A DNA stretch of 64,000 nt from Gloeophyllum trabeum ATCC 11539 (Eukaryota; Basidiomycota; Agaricomycetes; Gloeophyllales; Gloeophyllaceae). Positions 11,345-22,626 of this stretch are shown here, in pieces. A model generated the notes under the pieces. That model was not told the origin of the DNA. It did not search any database and was given only the letters and a program-made list of their open reading frames with translations. The DNA is taken from the NCBI RefSeq assembly GCF_000344685.1, contig NW_006920419.1, forward strand, positions 407,169-471,168, read 5' to 3'. Made by a program: the position numbers and the translations under genes. How positions within the stretch are numbered: position 1 is the stretch's first letter; every line of letters starts with the position of its first letter.

Positions 11345-12976
11345 ATGAATCTCGGCAGCATTTTCAAGGCTTTCTCGCCATCGAAGAAGTCTAAGGCTAG
11401 TCCGCTATTGGAGGACGCTGGCGTGCGGAAGAAATATCGGAAGACTACAACCAAGGGAAAGGGCAAGTCGGTGACGCAGGATTCGTCGTCGGCGAAACAG
11501 AGGGCGGCGCCGGAAGCTTCTCTTGCCGAGCGGGCAGGAAGATTGTCTTCTACCACCGCGGAGCCATCCAAGTTCGAGTTCTCCCCCGGCTCCGCGCCGC
11601 ATACGCCCCCTCGCCCCTCCAATGCTGCGCCTCGAGTCCAGTCCGCCCAGCAGGCTGAGAACAGAGTGGACGCTGCTGGCCCTCCCACATCGCCTCTCAA
11701 GTCCCTCACGAAATCTGCTGGGAAGTCGGGCTCCGCTCGTCCTCTTCTGAGACCGAAGGAGCTGTCACCTCCACCCAAGGATGTGTTCGCTACCATGGCG
11801 GACTTATTGGAATCCCCTATTGTACACGCGGGGTCGCCGCCCATGATGCCGCCCTCGAGCAAGGGTCATATGCGTCTGTTTCAGCCGCCGGGCGGGCTGC
11901 TAAAGTACAAAATCGGGCGGCAGGTAGGCTCTAGCCAGGCGCAGTCTCCGTCTTCTCGGGCGAGTGCGGCGAAAATGTCTCCGGAGGGCCCATTGATGAT
12001 GAAACCAATGCCCGTCAACGGCGCGATCCGCAACAAGGTACAGCGGAAAGAGTCGAAACCATACGCCTTACCGCAGACTCCCGCAACGCCATCGACGTCG
12101 TCTAGGGTACAAATCCCAGCCATTCCCGACGGGAGGCGCTCTCCTCCTTCTCCACGGACACGCCTTGGAAGGAAGGGAGACCTACCTTATGGCCACCAAG
12201 TCTTTACCCCGCTGCGGTCGGAGATCTTGCTTTCCAGGGAAAGAGCCCTCCAGCGTAAGCTGGAGATGCTCACGGACGATCTTGACTGGTCCTCACGCGT
12301 TCTTGATGAATCGAGCGCGTATGCGGCAGGCACTGCGAAGAGAGCAATACCTCACATTCGAGCGAGCCCTGATAAGCGATCCGGCGGCGAGGCTGCGCTC
12401 CCTGTCCCGAAGGTCCCGAAGTCTCGGAAAATGGAAGAGCGAGGGGTCCAGGTGGACACGGATCTGACAGAGCGCGCGAGCTACTCCAAGGCTATTCTCG
12501 GCAGGGAGGATGCGCTGAAGAGCTGGGTTCCCGGTCAGTGGCAGAGGTTCGTTCACGAGCAAAGGACAAAAGCGGAGGCCGATGGCACCCTCAAAGAGAA
12601 AACTAGGAAGATCATGGCTCGAGTGCAAGAGCAGAAGAGTAAATGGGACGTCCTGCTCGACCCTGCCAACAGCGAGATCTTGTATGTTGGCGCGCACGTC
12701 CCCTGGCCGCTGCTCGAAAACCCGAGTAAACTCTCTGCACTTTACGAGGTTGCGGTTTGGGAATACGTGTTGAATCCGTTTCGCACGGACACGGAACGTC
12801 TGTCACCCGCAGAGATTCTGCAGGCTGAGCGGGAGAAATGGGTCTCTGCTGACTGGATCGGCACCTTGCTCCCCAAATTCGACTCAAACGCTCATGAAAC
12901 GCTGCTTTGCTTGATCAGTCGTCTGTTGCAGATTTTGGCTAATCTTGCTGGTATGACTCAGACGCAGGAAGGTTGA
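11345..12976 (+). CDS. Disordered protein with C-terminal PWP...YVLNPFRTDT domain (HPD-less cluster member 1)
   Basis: Single-exon, 543 aa. Residues 1 to about 330 are Ser/Pro/Lys-rich and low in complexity. The last 150 or so residues form a folded-looking module: DGTLKEKTRKIMARVQEQ, then HVPWPLLENPS, YVLNPFRTDT, a Trp-containing helix and a final Leu-rich helix (LISRLLQILANL). The same order of motifs occurs in the genes at 22.6 kb (MPWPCLANPD, YVLNPFRTDT) and 13.6 kb (FPWPVFKKPS, YVLSP). In the last of these the Trp helix carries WHPDRF, which is absent here (EKWVSADW). This is therefore one of at least three paralogues in 13 kb. Function unknown. Confidence 0.75.
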   Translation: MNLGSIFKAFSPSKKSKASPLLEDAGVRKKYRKTTTKGKGKSVTQDSSSAKQRAAPEASLAERAGRLSSTTAEPSKFEFSPGSAPHTPPRPSNAAPRVQSAQQAENRVDAAGPPTSPLKSLTKSAGKSGSARPLLRPKELSPPPKDVFATMADLLESPIVHAGSPPMMPPSSKGHMRLFQPPGGLLKYKIGRQVGSSQAQSPSSRASAAKMSPEGPLMMKPMPVNGAIRNKVQRKESKPYALPQTPATPSTSSRVQIPAIPDGRRSPPSPRTRLGRKGDLPYGHQVFTPLRSEILLSRERALQRKLEMLTDDLDWSSRVLDESSAYAAGTAKRAIPHIRASPDKRSGGEAALPVPKVPKSRKMEERGVQVDTDLTERASYSKAILGREDALKSWVPGQWQRFVHEQRTKAEADGTLKEKTRKIMARVQEQKSKWDVLLDPANSEILYVGAHVPWPLLENPSKLSALYEVAVWEYVLNPFRTDTERLSPAEILQAEREKWVSADWIGTLLPKFDSNAHETLLCLISRLLQILANLAGMTQTQEG

Positions 12977-13617
12977 GTGATTTTCATGCCGCCTATGCTT
13001 ATCCCTCATACGCACCATATTATGCTGTACTCTATGCCCGTCTCTACCCTCCTCTGTAACCCACGTATGCCTTCCCTTCCAATAGATTTTATGCCACAAG
13101 TCAAGTTGAATTTCTTTCAGCCAATGACGGACAAGGCGCCGGGTAAACCTAACCATACGAACGACGTGGAATGCGCGTGCAGGAAAAGGAAATGTGTTCC
13201 CAGAAGAGGAACAAGACCCGATGCGCCAAATCTAGCAGCAGCACTCCTACCGCCACCTTGGGCGGGCGAGCACCCTCCGGGGCCCTTATACTCTTGTTTC
13301 CTACCACGACAGGATACATGGGCTCGCGATATTCGGCCCACGACTCTACGCTTTGATTCTCGACATCGACAGACGCCAGTTTCCTTATACGCTGCCGCGG
13401 AGTCTGGTAGAACGCGTGTAGGCGACACGAGGCTCGATCACCTCAGGGCCCATCCCGGTCGTCAGACTGTCCGCAGGACGAGGTCTCTTCTCTCCCTTGA
13501 CCTCCTGCGGTTCAGAGACATATCTCTGTCTCGTTAGTCTTTCTTCCGTCTTCAGTCCTGATCGTGTCCTGGTTCTTACCAACGCTGTCCCCGTTATTGG
13601 TGTGGCGGTCTTGATCT
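12977..13617. other. Intergenic region between cluster members
   Basis: About 640 bp between two same-strand genes. Short frames on both strands look like chance; no promoter element stands out. Confidence 0.5.
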
Positions 13618-16600
13618 ATGGCGACCATCTCTGCTAGTCCTGTCTACACCTACCGTAGACCTCCCAATGTTGTCTCAAATCAGCCTGAGGAGCAATACTC
13701 GGAACTGGATAAGGAATGGATTGATGCACTCCGCGTCCGGATCAAGGAGGCTAAGGCCAGCATGGTGGCGGAGGCTGAGAGGGCGCTCCAGAATAAGTTG
13801 AATGAAGGTTTCGTCGATGAGGCGATGCGGCAGAGGCTACTGGATGAGCACGAGCGCTCCTTGAAGGATATCGATGAGCTCATGCTCGCACAATATCAGG
13901 AGGAAATCAACCGGGAAAGGGCGGAACGTCGATGGGCTGCTGGAGGTCAGGTCGATTCAGAATGGTCGGAAGCCTTGATCAAGGAGCAGCAAGCTATTTT
14001 GGATACCATCAAGAAGGAGAAGCAAGACGAACAACCGCAGGAGAGTAACGACTCTGCGTCAGATCTATCCAAGCATCTCACTTCTGTGGGTCTGAACGAG
14101 GCAATTCCGATGTCCACCATTGACTCCCAGCGCCGACACAGGCCTGCCCCTCCCCTAGATCGCGGTCCCAGAAACGACAGAGGTAAGTAAGCATCAAGCA
14201 TGTCAGTTCTGGTTGACTCATGTAAATCCCGCGTACTGTGCAGATGAATATACTCCGTCACCCGACACCCACCGCCGCCCCAGACCTCCACCTCCCGCAG
14301 ACTATGGCGTACGATACGGCAGAGGTGAGTAAGCGTCCTTACGACTGAATTGAGGTCTTCTAACGTAGTTCTCTTCACCGTGTAGACGAGCACGCTCCGC
14401 TACCGGATCCCAGCGTATTCGCGGAATCACCTCGTTACTCAATGTCAGACTCGCCTCGCCGATCGGATGTAGAGGGCGCTTATTACGGTGGGCGGGAACG
14501 TCGGGGTAGTGGACGCCGGTCAAGTTCCAGCTCGACCAAGATGTCTGTAGGGGAGTTCTGGCGGCCGCCTGTGACACAGGATGAGCAGCCGATGGCATCT
14601 AGGACGTATTCACAGCAGTCAATGAGCACAGAAGCGCTGCGGAGGCGTGATAGCGTGAGCAGTCTAGGAAGGTCGAACACCTACATGCCTCCTGGGAATG
14701 AAGTGTATAGTCCTTCCGATGCAGCAGCCCATGCTAGCTACAGGTCGCAGAAGGAAAGAGAGGAAGTCGCTGAGGCGGAGGTCCCATGGACAGACATCAA
14801 TCGTCGCAATAAGGATAGGAGGAGCCAGGAAGTCCGGTTCTCCGCGGTCTCTTCGGATGGTAGGCCAACGCTTAACTATCCACCGCCGAGCGGACCATCT
14901 GCGTCACAGCAGGCATCGGGGACGCCGAACGGCCCGAGCGGCTCCGTCAGTCATAAGCCGATTGTGAATAAGAAGTCCTTCATTCGAGAGGATCCTGCCA
15001 ACAGGCAGGTCAGTCCCAACTCCGGTAGCTGGACGACGCCAGCCCGGATACCGAGGGAGAACAGCGGGACATTCCCTTCTTCGGGTTCCTTCGAGGATCG
15101 TCAGTCCCTTCGCTCTGCGAACCCCCCGATGCAGTCGATGTACGGATCGCCCGCGGATAAGACTGGGTCGCCGTTCCAGTCCAATCTTTCTGCAAGCAGA
15201 CCTTTGTCGAAGCAGACGTCATTCGTCATAGAAAATGCGCAGAACCCGGGTATGTCGAGGACCATGGCGTATTCTACGTTCTCGACGTCACCGCAGGACC
15301 CTCGTGTTCACTTCCCGTCGGCGCGCTCTCCGCCTGAGGACATGTCGCGCAGCTGGCAGCGACCAAGTATGCGCAGTCAGCCTTCGATACCCGAACTTCG
15401 GCCGGCTCCTGACGACACTGCACATTCCTTCCAGGGGACAAAGCCTATTCCGGTGCGCTCGCCAGCACCTCGAGCATCTCCGTATGAGCCGAACAGCTCC
15501 ATATATGGCGCTCGGTCAAGATCAATCCTGGACTTTGACGATGCGTCGCCCTCCTCCGATCCTGATGTAGAGTACTTCCCACCGCGGGACGTGTCCAGTA
15601 AACGGTCCCAGTCATCCCTGCGGGGTATGCGGAATCATGACAACGTCAAGCCGCGGCGTAAAGATGGGGACGATTGGCTTGCAGGATTGGACGACGACAT
15701 ATACGCGATTGATATAGAGATGATCGAGGAGAGGATGCTAGAAGAAGCCCAAGCCGAAAGTCGGCGCATCGCTGAAGAGGCTGTGCGACTTGCTGAGGCC
15801 GCGGACATCGCTCGGAGAGCGGAGGAGGCGAGACGTCAAGAAGAGGAGGCCACGAGGAAAGCAGCGGAGGCCGCGCGGAAAGCGGAGGAAGTCAGGCGAA
15901 TGGAGGAGGAAGCCAGAAGAAAGGCCGAAGAAGCTATGAAGAAGGAAGAAGCTGCGAGGTTGAAGGAGGAGGAGATTCGCAGGAGGGAGGCGGAGGTCAG
16001 GCGCCGCGAGGAGGAGCTGAAACGTAAGGAGCAGCAAATGAGACAGGAGGAAATCCGTCTGCAGGAAGAGAAGATGAGGCTGACTGCTGAAAGGAAGAGA
16101 CAGGATAGCCTGGGCTCTGACAGTGGCAGCCCCAGGGTTCCTTCCGCCAATTCTGGGCCATGGTCAAATCTCAACCGCAATGGATCCATCGGGAGTAATG
16201 CATCTGGAGATAGGACGAGCAAGGCTAGTTCGACGTGGTCCTCTTCTACCAACGCAAGCGGTAGCAGCGCACAATCTAACAGTACCAGCGCAACAAGTAC
16301 TTCTGGGACCAGTTGGACCTCCACACCGCGTCCTAACCCATCTGCGGGCTCTGCTTCTGCGAGGACTTCCGCCGCCCCGAATGCTGGAAATTCATCTGCG
16401 AATGCGTGGGGCACTCCTCCTGCGGCCAAGCTGCCCAACGCCGGTACTTCTCCGTATTCGACGAATGCATTTTCTGAAGCGGAATGGGCTCGGCGGCAAG
16501 AAGAACAAGCACGGAAACAACAGGAACAATTTAGGAAGGAACAAGAACGATTGGAGAACGAGCGGCAGGCCAAGATGTCTAAGATCATGACCAAGGACGA

Positions 16601-16955
16601 TGTAATCCAACTATTCGCGACACATGAACGGCAATGGAACCTCATCACGACTGCCGAGGAATTGGGCTGGTATAGTTTCCCGTGGCCGGTATTTAAGAAG
16701 CCTTCGGAGCCGGAAGATATCACGACGGTCGCAATCAGCGCCTACGTCCTCTCGCCTCATCACCAGTCGGACAAGTCGACCAAGGATCGTATCAAGGAGC
16801 ACATCAGGAGGTGGCACCCTGATCGGTTCGAGACCAAGTACTTGCCGAAGGTCAGGGAAGACGAGCAAGACAAGGTGAAGGAGGGGGCTGGCGTCGTTGT
16901 TAGAGGGCTCAACGAACTCCTCACGCGGTCCAATATTAACAGTGCATTCTCTTGA
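13618..16955 (+). CDS. Large coiled-coil protein with J-domain-like HPD C terminus (cluster member 2)
   Basis: Exons 13618-14182, 14244-14324 and 14386-16955, giving 1071 aa. Residues about 30-140 form an N-terminal coiled-coil module (LDKEWIDALRVRIKEAKAS, ELMLAQYQEEINRER, EWSEALIKEQQAIL), about three quarters identical to the gene at 20.1 kb. A long Ser/Pro-rich stretch follows, then a highly charged Glu/Arg/Ala coiled coil (about 15.7-16.1 kb), a Ser/Thr/Asn-rich linker and a second coiled coil. The C-terminal domain contains FPWPVFKKPS, YVLSP and RRWHPDRFE (HPD at 1026-1028), ending in a helix before the stop. The HPD followed by a long helix recalls J-domains and the C terminus of NFKBIL1-like proteins, which would suggest a co-chaperone-like role; that is inference. 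The two short introns near 14.2 kb join the reading frames cleanly. Confidence 0.8.
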
Positions 16956-18110
16956 TACCGTCGGATCGTTTATTCAATGCATCAACTAACTGTAGTAACA
17001 CTTGTACTGTATACCCTCATTCGTGTATGATTATGACCACTCACAATATAGCATAGCTTGCATGCGTGTACAACATTACCACTTTGTGATCATGAGGGCC
17101 GTACAGTGTGGCCTGGTCACCGGGCCGGAGTCCGCCTTCGGCCTTTATTTGACAAGAAGTTTCAAGAACCATGTTGGATCTACTTAGTGTCCCTTGTCGA
17201 GGCAATTAAACTCTTCCCCTGCGGAAGGGACCAGATAGCTGAAGTTCGGCGATTAGTAGTAGATGATGAAGCCAGGGTCTCTAGTGAGTACTCGCGGTAA
17301 GTCTTGTAGTTCGAGATTGATGTCAGGATTATTGAGTCACACACTGGCAGGCGGAGCCGCAACTGCTGCAATCACGAATTTCAAGCATCACGCACCAGAT
17401 ACTGCGGGTTTGGCTGGCATCAACCAGAGCCGAAGACCCAGAGTCGTCTCCGACCACTGACACTGGCATACGACTACTATAAATTGACATGTAAAGTCTT
17501 CGCTACCGCCAATTGCAATGCAACATGATTAAGTGTGTCTAATTTGATTCAGCCGGGCTCCAGGATCATTTACAACCTCTTCGCGACGGTGCAATAGCCA
17601 GCCTAAGGGCGGTGCTCATCGACGACGTTTCGGCTCGCGCCTGCCGGGCCAGAATAGCATCGATGTGAACCCCCCGGCACTGAACGAAGGAACCGATTAT
17701 CTAGGAGTTGTATAGCATCTCGAAAGCATTTGCATATTGATCTTCCGGTCTAGATGTAGATCTGGCAACCTGTCTGTTTCTCCCCGTTCGCCGTCTCGTC
17801 ACCCACCGAGTACTAGGGCAAAGTGCAGCCCGGGCGATCACTGCCGGCTCAAGCTTGTAGGCTTATCACAGTATCACTGCAGACTATCGGGATCCGGGAT
17901 AACGCGACGTTGCTGGAGATGCAAGGCAAGCGCAAATCTCGTTCCTCGGGCACGATGCTCATATAGCCTGCGTCCGGGATGTACACACTCGTGAGACTTG
18001 GCATCGTTCAATAGAGCTCGAATACTCGGTCTCCCGTGCGTCTGCCACTTTGCCACTCAGCGTGGAGCCTGTCGTAGAACGTGACAAAAGGTGTGTTGAC
18101 CCCTGCTGAT

Positions 18111-18148
18111 AGTCTCGCCCCAAGCCATCGGAGGCTGCGTCTGGCCAC
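18111..18148 (+). repeat. 38-bp copy of downstream coding sequence
   Basis: Matches 19007-19044, inside the 18.8-kb gene, at 37 of 38 positions and in the same orientation; similarity stops abruptly on both sides. It is either a filler-type insertion or a relic of a local duplication. Confidence 0.7.
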
Positions 18149-18688
18149 TAGGTGTACACCAGCGGGTGGACTTTTACTAGAATTTGATCAGGGTGTACTG
18201 GATCCGTAAGTTGGCTTTGAAGATGGAGAGAAGGCCTCAGAATGCTGCGTGGGTGTACTGCTTGGGATTCGTTGCTTTGATTTTTCGTTCTTTATAGAGA
18301 AAAAGCTGTGACAGAAGACTTGCCACAATCCCACGTGAGTCATGATTTACCATGATAGGTAAGAGCCTTATTGATACCAACGCTTCCCGTCCGATTGGGC
18401 GATGTGACGCCGTCGAAGCCCTTCCGTAAGTTGGCGACCGTGCATTGTGGCGAGCATTGCCTCTGGCATGCTGCATCAAAAACTGTCTTTACTTGGCAAC
18501 GACTCCCTTTCTTCGGGGTTGAGAGGGGTCAAAGAAGCGCAATCTCCGAGAACCAAATTCATGCCACTCGCGCTTTGGCCACACATCCAAGCGTGCCTTG
18601 TCTACATATGGGAATCGCAAGCCACTGATCAAGCGTTGATTACTGATGGTTGTGGCTTGCGCTTTGACTCCCGCCACATGTTACCGCG

Positions 18689-18695
18689 TATAAAT
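18689..18695 (+). promoter_or_regulatory. TATA box of the 18.8-kb gene
   Basis: TATAAAT, about 90 bp upstream of the ATG at 18784. Its position places the in-frame upstream ATG at 18706 within the likely start-site zone, which supports the shorter protein. Confidence 0.5.
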
Positions 18696-18783
18696 TCGGG
18701 GCGCCTTGCCCCCATCCTATCCATCCACAAGAACACCCAGCGCGCTCCTACCTTGGATACTCGTCAGCTCTCTGGTATATATC

Positions 18784-19476
18784 ATGTCAGCTCCACTCTT
18801 CTATGCTAGCCCCTCGCCAGAGCCCGCCGACGTTCCAAAGACAGTCCGCCTGCCTCGAACGGGTGGCGATGCGCGGGCAACGGCCAGGGGAATCTTTCGC
18901 GACGTCGACCCTCGGTCCCAAGAATATAAGCCTCGTCAAGCGCGTCGACCTCTACCCTCCCCGACCAGGCCCAACCCAGGCGCGGTTCTCTTTTGGCCGT
19001 CTCACAAGTCTCGCCCCAAGCCATCGGAGGCTGTGTCTGGCCACGCTTCACATAGACAGTCCTTCCACAAGCGACGGGAGGAAAAGCGTATAAAGGAGGT
19101 GCGATCACCCCGCAAGCAAATGAAAGTCCCTACCGGAAAGGAGCTTGCCGCCACCGCTGCGCTTCTCGGTGAGAAGAAACCGCTTCCCGTATGCCGACCG
19201 AGTGTGGGCGACTGCCTGGACAACCACGAAAGCACTAGTGCTTTTGGTGAGCCGGTGCTTCTGACGCCGCAAAAGCGACGCGAGCGTCCCGCCTCGCCCA
19301 TGAAGGTCGATAGCCCTACGAAGAGAACTGGTGTCTTTCCTACCTACGTGTGTTCAAGCACTGAGAAGAAAAGTGTCACGACGCCCGCGGCGAAATCAGA
19401 CAAGCCTTTGACGATCAAGAAACCCTTCTTTTCGGTAGTAGAGACGAGTGCAAACTACCGAGTGAGCCCGCACTAG
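18784..19476 (+). CDS. Uncharacterised basic, disordered protein
   Basis: Single-exon, 230 aa, not recognised. It is rich in Pro, Arg, Lys and Ser, with basic patches (KRREEKRIKEVRSPRKQ) and repeated SP/TP motifs that could be phosphorylation sites. No membrane segment or folded domain is visible. It sits inside the coiled-coil/HPD cluster but has neither shared module. An ATG at 18706 would add 26 hydrophobic residues; I prefer 18784 because of the TATA box spacing and better composition. It could be a lineage-specific nuclear or nucleic-acid-binding protein, but nothing proves it. Confidence 0.6.
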   Translation: MSAPLFYASPSPEPADVPKTVRLPRTGGDARATARGIFRDVDPRSQEYKPRQARRPLPSPTRPNPGAVLFWPSHKSRPKPSEAVSGHASHRQSFHKRREEKRIKEVRSPRKQMKVPTGKELAATAALLGEKKPLPVCRPSVGDCLDNHESTSAFGEPVLLTPQKRRERPASPMKVDSPTKRTGVFPTYVCSSTEKKSVTTPAAKSDKPLTIKKPFFSVVETSANYRVSPH

Positions 19477-20120
19477 CTCCGGCAACTACTGGACCCCAGT
19501 CTTTTGTAGATCTCCTCATTGCATGTCCCTCATGTTCCTCCACCCTTTTGCAATTGTGTATCACATTCCGCACCTCTTGTCTTGAAGGCTTCTACACTCC
19601 TTTGACCGCTGTATACTGTATCTAACTCATTCACCCTGGCAATCATTCCCCACACTCTTTATACTACTCTCCGTGCCTTTCGTGTTGGTGATCTACCGGA
19701 TCCAAGAACCCTTTCCCATGGTCTTCCAAGGAAGCGGCAAAGCACAGTATTGCGTAAACCTAACCCTACCGAGCCCGTGATAGTAAGGGAATTTGTACCG
19801 GTTGGACGATCAGATCTAGATCTAACAGCTGCCGTGTACCGAGCATTCGACGACGTCGCAGACAGCTGTTCTCAATGCTCGTTATGCGGTTCTGCTTGAC
19901 GCGCGTAAGAGCTGTTTTTGTTTCGTGTTACCACGCAGTCGGATGAAACGTGTTCACAAGTACTACACGAGGCGCAACCACCACCATTGTCCATTGTCTC
20001 CGACCGTTCTGACTCCTGCTGTACATTTTCCCTTCTCGTTGCTCGTGTTATTCCTTCCTTCTGCCCTGAGCCTTCAGACACTGACTACACTGTCCAGTGC
20101 GCTGGTTCCCGCTGCTGTTT
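19477..20120. other. Intergenic region
   Basis: About 640 bp, pyrimidine-rich toward its right end, as expected for a fungal promoter. No gene is supported. Confidence 0.5.
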
Positions 20121-21851
20121 ATGGCCAGCTCCTCTGCCAGATCTGCCTACGCCTCCGCTAGACACCCCGACGTGCGCTCGGATAACTTGGAGCCCTCGGA
20201 ACCCCAGCTAGATACAGAATGGATTGAGGAACTGCGGATGCGGATCAAGGAGGCTAAGGCGAGCATGGTTGCAGAAGCCGAGAGGACACTGCAGGATAGG
20301 CGAATGGAAGGCTCGGAGGATGAGGTGGCTTGGAACCGGCTCGCCGAAGAGCATGAGCGTTCGCTGAAGAATATTGAGGAGCTTATGCTTGCGCAATATC
20401 ATGAAGAAATCAACCGGGAAAGACAAGAACGCCGATGGGCTGCTGGCATTCAGGTCGATTCGGAATGGTCCGAAGCATTAATCAAGGAGCAGCAAGCAAT
20501 CTTGAACACTATCCGGAAGAGCAAGGAAGGCGAACAGGAGGAAACGAGCAGCGAGAATGTAGCAGGTCTCTCCAAATCCTTTGCTTCGACTCGCATCAGC
20601 GGGACGTGGAGAGCTCCTAATGTTGAATCTGGACAACACTCAGCAAGACCTTCGTCCCCGTTACACTATCGCGTGAGGAACGTCGTAGGTGAGTGAGCGG
20701 TAGTGCGATATCAGATAGTGACTAAATGTCACTGTCCTCGATCCATAGGTGAATACCCTTCCCCGTCAATCTCCACGCCTGCCGCACTTCCGGGCCCATC
20801 AAGCCTCCCAAACGCAAACACAACTGGTCGCGTTGTGCCTCTAGGAAGCTCCCGAAGCGGGCAGCATGCAGTTCTGAGTGATGAAAGCCAGTCAAGATCG
20901 AACTCACCCAGGATATTTTATGCAGGGCATGAGATCTGGAGACCGCCGATGTCCCCAGTCGACCGGGCGATGACACCTGGCGGACGTTCCCAACAATCAA
21001 CGATGAGAGCAACGCCACCATCGTCTAGTAGCCACTGGTACCAGGATTCAGGGAGATATACTGCCCAGGGGTACCGATCGTCGACTCCTTCTACAGGGCC
21101 GGTCGTACATAGTCCTAGATCGAGTGGTGTATCTGACTCGCTCCGGGGGAGGTCTCTGCCGCATATTCTATCTGCCCCTGTAAGCCACAAAGCAACTATG
21201 AGAGGGAAGCGTTCCAGCGCAAAGGATTCACCCTTTGGGCGGCACGAGAGTCCCGAGACCTACAGTGGGCAGGTGCCGGCGAGGAATTCGCTGAGCAGGG
21301 GCGCAAGTTTTCCCAGCTCGCAAACACTGGAAGAAAGGCGGTCTGGTTGCTCGGGGAGTTCTGCTGACCATTCGCCTCCGGGAACACCTGTCAATCACGA
21401 AATATGGTATCCTCAGCCAGAGTCGGCCGCTAGACCTTTGGCGAAGCTGTCCTCACACTATGACGCCTCACAGAAAGCACCGAATATGGGCCCATCAGGG
21501 GTGATGGCGCCCCTCATATCCTCTTCACTGTGCCGGGAATATCAATTGGATACCCGCAGTTCCAGTTGCCCTCCCGACGACGTCTCCCGAGTTCGGCGGC
21601 TACCAGAAGTGCAAGGTCCGCGCTCTGCAGGGATATCTCAACCACCGATTGATCGCTCAGAGCGTCCCTTCGATACGAGGAGCAGACCAATCCCGATCCC
21701 GCGACCACGGGCACCAGTTCAATGGCAAGACGGCGCGAAGAATAGTAGTCCCGTGTATCATGCCCGACCTGTCCCAAGACGGTACGTCGACATCATACCC
21801 CCCTATGATTCGGACGAGTACAGCACGCATCGAGAACGGGAAGCATCCTAG
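20121..21851 (+). CDS. Coiled-coil module protein lacking the HPD domain (cluster member 3)
   Basis: Exons 20121-20688 and 20749-21851, giving 556 aa. The first 140 or so residues are a close paralogue of the N terminus of the 13.6-kb gene (LDTEWIEELRMRIKEAKAS, ELMLAQYHEEINRER, EWSEALIKEQQAIL). The start is fixed by aligning MASSSARSAY with MATISASPVY, and the first intron lies at the same place and phase. The rest is Ser/Pro/Arg-rich and disordered. It ends where the 13.6-kb protein would enter its large coiled coil, so both the charged coiled coil and the HPD domain are missing; about 0.8 kb downstream a separate gene carries the C-terminal module. It may be an ancestral short form, a truncated duplicate, or one half of a split gene. 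Confidence 0.75.
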
Positions 21852-22626
21852 GACGCCATAGCTGTTTCTTTCACGGACGGAGATCTGTATAGGTGATAGT
21901 CTGAAGTTTTAGACTTCTATCGTTGAAAGGCATTGCACTCATCAGAGAACGATAAACGGTCAAGGACGGATTGTCGTCTTCGCCGGACTTCCTGCTCTAG
22001 GTACAGCTCCTCTTCGTTTTCAGTCAGGGACTTTCCGGCTTCTGGGATCCATCCGTGCACTAAGCGCAATGCATGTTCATAATATTTCGGCCTGTCCTCG
22101 CACTGCGACTACCTCAGACAATACAGAACCACCGATGACGCTTGGATTTCAGTAGCTGATCTCGGGTCGTGGCACGCCACACCCTTGATCAATTCAGATC
22201 AAAATCTACTATTCATACAAGACATCAGCGAACTGTATTTCGGTTGAAAGACAAACTTATCAGCGACGTGTCCACCAGTTACCTTGGCAGAAGTTCCCCG
22301 AACGCGCAGACGATACAGTCGCACCGCAAACAAGCACTCTCAAGTGAGCCCCTGGCGCTTGACGCATCCTGCGATGTGGTTTCAAGCGTGGTCCCAATCT
22401 GGATCGTACGCATCGACGCCTGTGCTTCAATCGCCGACCCAGTGTGGCTGGATTTGCTTGTGGCTACGGTTCGCGATCACGTGGTTTCGCGGTTTAAAAT
22501 CAGGTCGTCGCGTCCTTTCCCTTTCCCTCCCCACCTACCAATCTCGCATTCCCGTTTCCACTCACAGCTGCGCTGGTCCGCCTATCCAACATCATCAACT
22601 CATATCCCAATACCAATATTGATATC
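21852..22626. other. Intergenic region between cluster members 3 and 4
   Basis: No gene is supported. An open frame at 22169-23044 overlaps the next gene in another frame and has no recognisable features. Confidence 0.45.

Larger units (their letters stand above)
16956..18783. other. Intergenic region, 1.8 kb
   Basis: No gene is supported. A 38-bp piece (18111-18148) repeats, with one mismatch, a segment of the downstream coding region (19007-19044). The TATAAAT at 18689-18695 is the probable promoter of the next gene. Confidence 0.5.

Noticed and set aside
15836..16723. 295-codon minus-strand frame
   Set aside because: Antisense shadow of the Glu/Arg coiled-coil coding region of the 13.6-kb gene.
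18706..18783. 26-residue hydrophobic N-terminal extension of the 18.8-kb gene, possible signal peptide
   Set aside because: It lies only about 11 bp after the TATA box, so it is probably upstream of or at the transcription start.
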